From the NCBI GenBank assembly GCA_001931535.1, contig CP016211.1:9842377-9906376 (forward strand): 64,000 bases of DNA. Direction: 5' to 3'. Under the pieces are notes generated by a model. That model worked only from the letters and a program-made list of their open reading frames with translations, did no database searches and was not told the DNA's origin. The translations under genes were made by a program, and so were the position numbers. Shown here piece by piece: positions 59,326 to 64,000 of the stretch. How positions within the stretch are numbered: the first letter of the stretch is position 1; the number at the start of each line of letters is the position of its first letter. The DNA is from Minicystis rosea (GTDB taxonomy: Bacteria > Myxococcota_A > Polyangia > Polyangiales > Polyangiaceae).

Positions 59326-60072
59326 TCAGTTCTTCTTCCAGAACTTCCGGGCCTCGTCCTGCTGGCGCGTGAGGCGTCGCTGCTCCTGGACGAGACCGCC
59401 GTAGGCGCGCGGGACGCGCGGATCTTTGGCGAAGGTGTAGAGGATCTTGAGCGCCGCATCGGCGTCGTCGGTGGCGCGGTGGGCGTTCTCGAGGCTGATG
59501 CCGAGACGACGGGCCATGTCGCCGAGGGCGCGGCTCTGCTCGTCTTTGTAGAGCTCGCGGGCGAAGGTCAGCGGATCGATCCACTCGACCTCGCGGCGCA
59601 TCGCGGGCGGCGGCGCGGAGGGACGCACGCCGGCGCGCTCCAGCTCGGCGAGGACGAAGCCGCGATCGAAGGCCGCGTTGTACGCCGCGGGGATGGCTTT
59701 GTGCTTGGCGAGGAAGTCCACGAGGTCTTGGGCGATCTCGGCGAACTTCGGCATGCCCGCGACGTCCGCGTCCTTGATGCCGTGGACGGCGGAGGACTCG
59801 GCCGGGATCGGGCAGCCCGGATCGATGAGCCGGCTGAAGCGATCCACCACCTCGCCGCCGATGCCGAGGACGACGCCGATCTCGATGATCCGATCCTTCG
59901 CCGAATCGCGGCCCGTGGTCTCGGTGTCGATGAGGGCGATGGGGTAGTCGATCCAGTTGCCGCTCGGGTCGTGCTCGGCGGCGACGCCGACGGCGCGCAC
60001 CTTCACGAGATGCGCGATGCCCGGGTAGTGCCGGCCGGTGGGGAAGCAGCCGCAGGGATCGGAGACCTTCAC
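59326..60072 (-). CDS. DnaQ-like 3'-5' exonuclease
   Basis: 248 residues. DEDDh exonuclease motifs: Exo I IDTETTG (about 49-55), Exo II AAYNAAFDRGFV (about 129-140), Exo III HRATDDADAALKIL (His/Asp near 205-210). IPAESSAVHGIKDADVAG is the typical post-Exo I segment. It is longer than the epsilon-subunit core by an N-terminal 40 residues with two Cys (DPCGCFPTG). It may act in repair or RNA processing. A coupled small membrane protein gene follows, frameshifted in this sequence. Confidence 0.87.
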   Translation of the reverse strand: MKVSDPCGCFPTGRHYPGIAHLVKVRAVGVAAEHDPSGNWIDYPIALIDTETTGRDSAKDRIIEIGVVLGIGGEVVDRFSRLIDPGCPIPAESSAVHGIKDADVAGMPKFAEIAQDLVDFLAKHKAIPAAYNAAFDRGFVLAELERAGVRPSAPPPAMRREVEWIDPLTFARELYKDEQSRALGDMARRLGISLENAHRATDDADAALKILYTFAKDPRVPRAYGGLVQEQRRLTRQQDEARKFWKKN

Positions 60073-60175
60073 GTCATCCTCGTTCGAGCATGCATGCGCT
60101 GGCTCAGGTCGCGTCGTCGCATCTTCTGCCCTCGCGTGGACACCGCGCGCCGCAACGGCAGCGCGCTCGCTCCGC

Positions 60176-61186
60176 TCACTTCTTGGGCGCGACCGCCGAG
60201 CCGCTCGGCGCGGGCGAAGGCGGCGCGACGGCGGAGGACGTGGAGGCCGGCACGGCGCCCTTCTCGTCCTTCTCCTTGCCCTTCACGGCCTTCGGCGTCT
60301 GGCCGGCGAGCTCGATGTCGAGCTTCACCCAGTCGGTCAGATCGTCGATCGGGTTGCCGAGGAGCTGCAGGTTGACGCTGCGCCCGTTGATGAAGATGAA
60401 GGGCGTGCCGTCGAGGCCGAGCTCCTCCGCCTGCTTCTTGTCCTTCTCGATGCGCTCGCCCGTCTCCTTCGAGCCGATGTCGGCGCGGAATTTGGCGAGG
60501 TCGAGGCCGGCTTGCTTGGCGTACTTCTCGAGGTCCTGCTGCTCGAGGGCCTGCTGGTTCTCGAAGAGCAGGTGATGCATCTCCCAGAACTTGCCTTGGT
60601 TGAGCGCCGCCACGGCCGCGCGCGCGGCGATCTCGCCGTGCGGGTGCGACTGGAGCGGATAGAACTTGAAGACGACGCGCACCTGCGACGGGTACGTGTG
60701 CGCCAGATCGTCGAGGAGCGGATAGACCGCGCGACAGAAGGGGCACTCGAAGTCGGCCCACTCGACGATGGTGACCACGCCGTCGGGCGAGCCGACCTCG
60801 GGCGAGCCGTCGGTGACGATCGTCTTGGTCTTGCCGGCGTCGAAGCGGGCGTGAAAAGCCTCTTCCCGATCCTTCTTCGGCCGGCCCGCGCGGACCTGCT
60901 TCAAGAGGAACTGCGCGGCCGGGAGGCACGCCTTGCACGCGCGCGACTCCTTCACGCATTGCGCGATGCTCACGGGCGTGTCGGCGCAGGGCGCGAGCAG
61001 CTCGGAGACCTGGGCCGCCCACTCGTGTCGCTCGCGCGGGGTGAGCGGCGAGGTGTCGACGCCCTTCAACTGCACATCGACGACGGAGGCCGCGGGCTTG
61101 GACTCACCCGGATCCGGCTTGCTGCACGTGCTCGCACCGAGCATGACGGCCGCGACGAGGAGCGGCGAAGTACGGAGGAGGGGCAT
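60176..61186 (-). CDS. DsbA-family thiol oxidoreductase with Cys-rich N-terminus
   Basis: 336 residues. The signal sequence ends at a Cys (Cys21), although the lipobox is weak. Residues 60-90 add four cysteines (C67, C77, C84, C87). The thioredoxin-fold domain starts with EWADFECPFCRAVYPLLDDL; the redox pair is Cys148-Cys151 (CPFC) and the cis-Pro loop is GTPFIFINGR. DsbA/Com1-like proteins oxidise or isomerise disulphides of exported proteins, consistent with the many Cys-rich secreted proteins in this window. The C-terminus is a Lys/Ala/Pro-rich tail. Confidence 0.85.
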   Translation of the reverse strand: MPLLRTSPLLVAAVMLGASTCSKPDPGESKPAASVVDVQLKGVDTSPLTPRERHEWAAQVSELLAPCADTPVSIAQCVKESRACKACLPAAQFLLKQVRAGRPKKDREEAFHARFDAGKTKTIVTDGSPEVGSPDGVVTIVEWADFECPFCRAVYPLLDDLAHTYPSQVRVVFKFYPLQSHPHGEIAARAAVAALNQGKFWEMHHLLFENQQALEQQDLEKYAKQAGLDLAKFRADIGSKETGERIEKDKKQAEELGLDGTPFIFINGRSVNLQLLGNPIDDLTDWVKLDIELAGQTPKAVKGKEKDEKGAVPASTSSAVAPPSPAPSGSAVAPKK

Positions 61187-61294
61187 CGCGCGGCGGAGCT
61201 TAGTCGGAGCGTCCCCGGTATGCTAGCGGGCTCGCTCGGGCGCCCACCCTCGCCGCGCTGGCGCGCCGGGAGGCCGGGGGTGTAGCGTGGCCCC

Positions 61295-62029
61295 GTGCGC
61301 AGCGTGCTCTACCGCTTCCCCGATCTCGACGAATTCGAGCGGTTTTTGCAGAGCGCGGCGATCGATCCCGAGCTCCCCGTTCCCCACGGCGAGACGGTGG
61401 ACGACGGCGAGTGGGTGCTGGCCATCTTCGAGCTGGGGCCCGGGCGCCGAGCGACCTCGGCCGCCGGCCGCGCAGCCGTGCTGCCCGAGGGCGCCCGCTT
61501 GACCTTCGAGCCCCGCGACCTGCGTAGGCTGGCCGACTTCACGATCCGCGAGGCCCGCCACGCGCCCGCCGCGCCCATGGCCGATCCGCACGCCAGCGAC
61601 GAAGCCATCGAAGGAACCCGCCTCGCCGCCCGCGCGAGCCGCCCCACGCTGACGCAACCGCGCGTCCTCGTGGTGGACGACGATCTGGACATCCGCGATG
61701 TGGTGTCGGCGATGCTCGAAGCGGTCGGCCTCCTCGTGATCACGGTGGAGAGCGCCGAAGAGGCCCTCGATCGAATCGCCCGAGAGGCCTTCGATCTGGT
61801 GGTCCTCGACTGGAACCTGCCGAAGATGACCGGCCTCGATCTGTGCCGCGCGCTCCGCCGCGATCCAGCGCTCGAGCAGATGCCGGTGCTCTTCCTGACG
61901 GCCAACGCCTCGTCGCAGGACATGGTGGAAGCCTTCGCCGGCGGCGCCGACGACTACGTGGTGAAGCCGTTCCGCGCGCCGGAGCTGGGCGCGCGCATCT
62001 TCAGCTTGCTGCGCCGCGCCCGGAAGTGA
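61295..62029 (+). CDS. response regulator with N-terminal PilZ-like region
   Basis: 244 residues from a GTG at 61295. The C-terminal receiver domain (about 121-244) has the acidic pocket VVDDDLD, phosphoacceptor Asp172 in VVLDWNLPK, TAN and Lys224 in VVKPF. It lacks any DNA-binding output. The first 90 residues (VLAIFELGPGRRATSAAGRAAVLPEGARLTFEP) have a beta-strand pattern that recalls a PilZ domain but without a clear RxxxR. It may act through protein contacts. No histidine kinase is adjacent. Confidence 0.82.
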   Translation: MRSVLYRFPDLDEFERFLQSAAIDPELPVPHGETVDDGEWVLAIFELGPGRRATSAAGRAAVLPEGARLTFEPRDLRRLADFTIREARHAPAAPMADPHASDEAIEGTRLAARASRPTLTQPRVLVVDDDLDIRDVVSAMLEAVGLLVITVESAEEALDRIAREAFDLVVLDWNLPKMTGLDLCRALRRDPALEQMPVLFLTANASSQDMVEAFAGGADDYVVKPFRAPELGARIFSLLRRARK

Positions 62030-62111
62030 CGCGCTGCCGAGATCGAGGGCAACGCGCGAAGCGCGTGAGCGGCTGCTCGATGAGCGCATGTGGATGCATG
62101 CATGCGCGCCG

Positions 62112-63305
62112 TCACGCCGCGTGCAGCTCCACGACCGAGATCTCGGCGGGCGCCGCGACGCGCATGGGCGGGCCCCAGAAGCCCGTCCCTCGGCTCACGT
62201 AGATGTGCGTGTCGCCCTGCTTCGAGAGGCCGGCGATGTAGGGCTGATCGAGCCGCACGAAGAAGTTCCACGGGAAGATTTGCCCGCCGTGCGTGTGCCC
62301 GCTGAGCTGCAAGCCCACGCCGTGCTTCTCCGCTTCGTGGATCTGCTTGGGCTGATGCGCGAGGAGCACGAGCTCGCGCCGCGGATCGCGGCCGGCCACG
62401 GCGCGCGCGAGATCGGCGCCGTGACCGCCGCCGAAGCGATGCGCGGTCCAGTCGTCCACGCCCGCGAGATCGAAGGCCTGCTCGCCGTCGCCGATGGTGA
62501 CGTGCTCGTTGCGCAGCGTGCGGATGCCGAGGCGACGAAGCTCCGCGATCCATTCGTCGGCGCCCGAGTAATACTCGTGGTTGCCGGTGACGAAATAGAC
62601 CCCGTGCCGCGCCGAGAGCTTCGCCAGCGGGGCCACTTGGTCGCGCAGCTCGTCGACCGATCCATCCACGAGATCGCCGGTGATCACGATGACGTCGGGC
62701 GAAGCTTGGTTCACGCGATCGACGACGCGCGCGAGCCAATCGGCGCCGAGGGTCGGCCCGATGTGCACGTCGGAGAGCTGCACGATGCGGAAGCCGTTCA
62801 TCGCCCGCGGGAAGCGGCGAAGCATGACCTTGACCCGACGCAACGCGACCTCGCCGAGCGCGCTCGCGGCACCCGCTCCCGCGAGCCCGATCGCCAGTAC
62901 GGAGACGACGCCGGCGATGCTCCGCGAGAGGAAGGCGCGGCGCTCCGGATCGAGCGGGCGCGCGGCGATCACCGAGAAGCCATGCACGCCGACGCGCACG
63001 AGCTCCGAGGCTCCGAGCAGGAAGAGGAGCAGGACGGAGAGGCCCATCCATCCATAGGCGACGCCGGCGATGATCTTGGAGACGGGCCTCTCGATCACGC
63101 GCGCCGCCACCATCCCCACCGGCGTGAGCAAGGCGAGGAAGGCGAAGAGGACCGCGCCCCATCGGCCCCACGTCGCGCCCAGCTCGGGCGAGCGGACGAG
63201 GCGATGCCACAGGTAGTAATGCACGGCCCCGATCACGAGGCTGACGATGACGAAGAAGACGGCGAACGACGCGAGGGAGCGTTGCACGCCCGCAAGGTTG
63301 GGCAT
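62112..63305 (-). CDS. membrane-anchored calcineurin-like metallophosphoesterase
   Basis: 397 residues. Five or so transmembrane helices in the first 160 residues, then the phosphoesterase domain with all metal motifs: IVQLSDVHIG, VITGDLVDG, VTGNHEYY, LLAHQP and LSGHTHGGQ. Similar proteins (YaeI/LpxG-like) hydrolyse phosphodiester or pyrophosphate bonds of lipids at the cytoplasmic membrane; the window also encodes a CDP-diacylglycerol pyrophosphatase-like protein, but the link is only thematic. ATG at 63305. Confidence 0.87.
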   Translation of the reverse strand: MPNLAGVQRSLASFAVFFVIVSLVIGAVHYYLWHRLVRSPELGATWGRWGAVLFAFLALLTPVGMVAARVIERPVSKIIAGVAYGWMGLSVLLLFLLGASELVRVGVHGFSVIAARPLDPERRAFLSRSIAGVVSVLAIGLAGAGAASALGEVALRRVKVMLRRFPRAMNGFRIVQLSDVHIGPTLGADWLARVVDRVNQASPDVIVITGDLVDGSVDELRDQVAPLAKLSARHGVYFVTGNHEYYSGADEWIAELRRLGIRTLRNEHVTIGDGEQAFDLAGVDDWTAHRFGGGHGADLARAVAGRDPRRELVLLAHQPKQIHEAEKHGVGLQLSGHTHGGQIFPWNFFVRLDQPYIAGLSKQGDTHIYVSRGTGFWGPPMRVAAPAEISVVELHAA

Positions 63306-63418
63306 GCGCCGTCGAGCGTCGAGGCCGGTTAACGTTACTTAATGCGAGCGCACCCGCGCGATCACGCCTGCCTCGGCCGCCAATGCAGGCCCATCGCGAT
63401 CACGGCTAGGTCGGGTTT

Positions 63419-63541
63419 GGAGCCGCTGTGGCTCCATCACGGCTGGCGCGGGTTTCGGGCCATCGCGATCACGGCTGGCTCGCCCAGCCGGGGTTTGGGG
63501 CCGCTTGCGGCCCCATCGTGACTGCGGGCCGCTTGCGGCCC
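63419..63541. repeat. cluster of hairpins downstream of the Cys-rich gene
   Basis: Three exact hairpins: GGAGCC/GGCTCC (63419-63435), GGGGCCGC/GCGGCCCC (63497-63514, two-base loop) and GGGCCGC/GCGGCCC (63526-63541), plus GGCTGG/CCAGCC between the first two. The words CCATCGCGATCACGGCT and CTTGCGGCCCCATCG each occur twice. There is no T-run, so a REP-like role or transcript stabilisation is as likely as termination of the gene at 63548. Confidence 0.65.
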
Positions 63542-63547
63542 CATCGA

Positions 63548-64000
63548 TCAGGGCACGCAGTAGCCGATGCCGGTGGGGTACGGCAGGGTGCCACCCTGGC
63601 AGGTGCCAGCGCCGCAGTCGTCGCCGTCGACGTGGCACAGCTTGAGGCACGTGCCGCTGCTCGAGCAGGTGTAGCCGGCGGCGCAGGGGCAGCCGTCGCC
63701 GTCCTGACCGTAGCCGGGATCGATGCAGCTCGTGGTGCCGTCGTTGCGGACGATCGCGCAGGCCTGCCCGTTCTTGCACCAGACGGCATCGCTGAGCAGC
63801 TCGCACGGGGTGACCGGCATGCAGAGCGGGACCTGGGCGTCGCCGTCGGCGATGGTGGTGGGCGTGCAGTACGAGTCCTGCGGGCAGAGCTCGGGCTCGC
63901 CACAGCAGTATTGGCGGCAGATGCCGGTGACCGGCGTGGCGCTGCAGCCGTGGCCGGCCTGGCAATCGGTGGCCTTGTTGCACGGATCGCCCGCGCCGGA
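63548..64000 (-). CDS. Cys-rich secreted-type protein, C-terminal part
   Basis: About 150 codons open to the right edge, so the N-terminus lies outside the window. Repeated small Cys motifs (GDPCNKATDCQAGHGC, ICRQYCCGEPELC, CQGGTLPYP) and 22 cysteines are typical of myxobacterial outer-membrane-attached or lipoproteins with Dickkopf-like Cys modules. No catalytic motif. It ends in GYCVP. Disulphide-rich, hence exported; substrate or partner unknown. Confidence 0.65.
   Translation of the reverse strand, partial: SGAGDPCNKATDCQAGHGCSATPVTGICRQYCCGEPELCPQDSYCTPTTIADGDAQVPLCMPVTPCELLSDAVWCKNGQACAIVRNDGTTSCIDPGYGQDGDGCPCAAGYTCSSSGTCLKLCHVDGDDCGAGTCQGGTLPYPTGIGYCVP

Overview
The window reads as a chromosomal segment of a high-GC myxobacterium-like organism (Myxococcota, probably Polyangiales-like). 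The reasons are the strong G/C bias at third codon positions, two proteins with MYXO-CTERM-type tails beside a CPBP intramembrane protease of the kind proposed to process them, several Hanks-type Ser/Thr kinases, OmpA proteins with thrombospondin type-3 repeats, MopE-like Cys repeats, many lipoproteins and an RsbRST-type stressosome operon. No rRNA, tRNA, CRISPR array, prophage or recognisable IS was seen. Genes sit on both strands in short operons.

Layout. 1-5.3 kb: a truncated secreted protein, CPBP protease, lipoprotein, methyltransferase, uridine kinase, HAD phosphatase and a TPR/outer-membrane protein. 5.5-8.5 kb: an ECF-like sigma factor translationally coupled to a membrane protein with two kinase domains in tandem. 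8.7-15.3 kb: peroxiredoxin, CDP-diacylglycerol pyrophosphatase, small lipoproteins, a divergent SDR/LysR pair and a quinone oxidoreductase. 15.5-25.4 kb: envelope genes (ATP-grasp, two OmpA proteins, a zinc-ribbon/GYF/TonB-like protein similar in plan to gliding protein GltJ, an alpha/beta hydrolase and a MYXO-CTERM protein), broken by a palindromic 42-bp minisatellite. 25.7-32.5 kb: M1 aminopeptidase with HEAT repeats, a frameshifted SDR, an SBBP-repeat lipoprotein and an enoyl-CoA hydratase.

32.6-36.5 kb (minus strand) is a five-gene stressosome operon, in the order STAS scaffold, RsbT-like kinase, RsbX-like phosphatase, second ATPase, PAS3-STAS sensor. The genes overlap or nearly overlap, and a perfect 18-bp palindrome lies upstream. 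36.8-45.5 kb: ApbE, a hypothetical gene followed by 164-bp direct repeats, M20 amidohydrolase, a second MYXO-CTERM protein, a lipoprotein pair, and a large Cys-rich/beta-propeller surface protein with eight nearly identical 47-residue repeats. 45.6-54.6 kb: Lon-like protease with a coupled small membrane protein, CoA-binding protein, RecD2-like helicase, TPR protein and a membrane Ser/Thr kinase. 54.6-64 kb: a 22-bp repeat array, divergent gshB and ggt, REP-like elements, a frameshifted membrane protein, a DnaQ-like exonuclease, a DsbA-like protein, a response regulator, a membrane metallophosphoesterase and the C-terminal part of a Cys-rich protein.

Two genes are interrupted by what looks like a single missing base in a G or C run (about 29,488 and 59,242). 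This could be decay, but it is also the signature of homopolymer sequencing error. The most distinctive features are the intergenic repeat families (palindromic 42-mer, 22-mer array, 164-mer, and a GCAAAGACG inverted-repeat element in three copies), the sigma/tandem-kinase pair and the stressosome operon.
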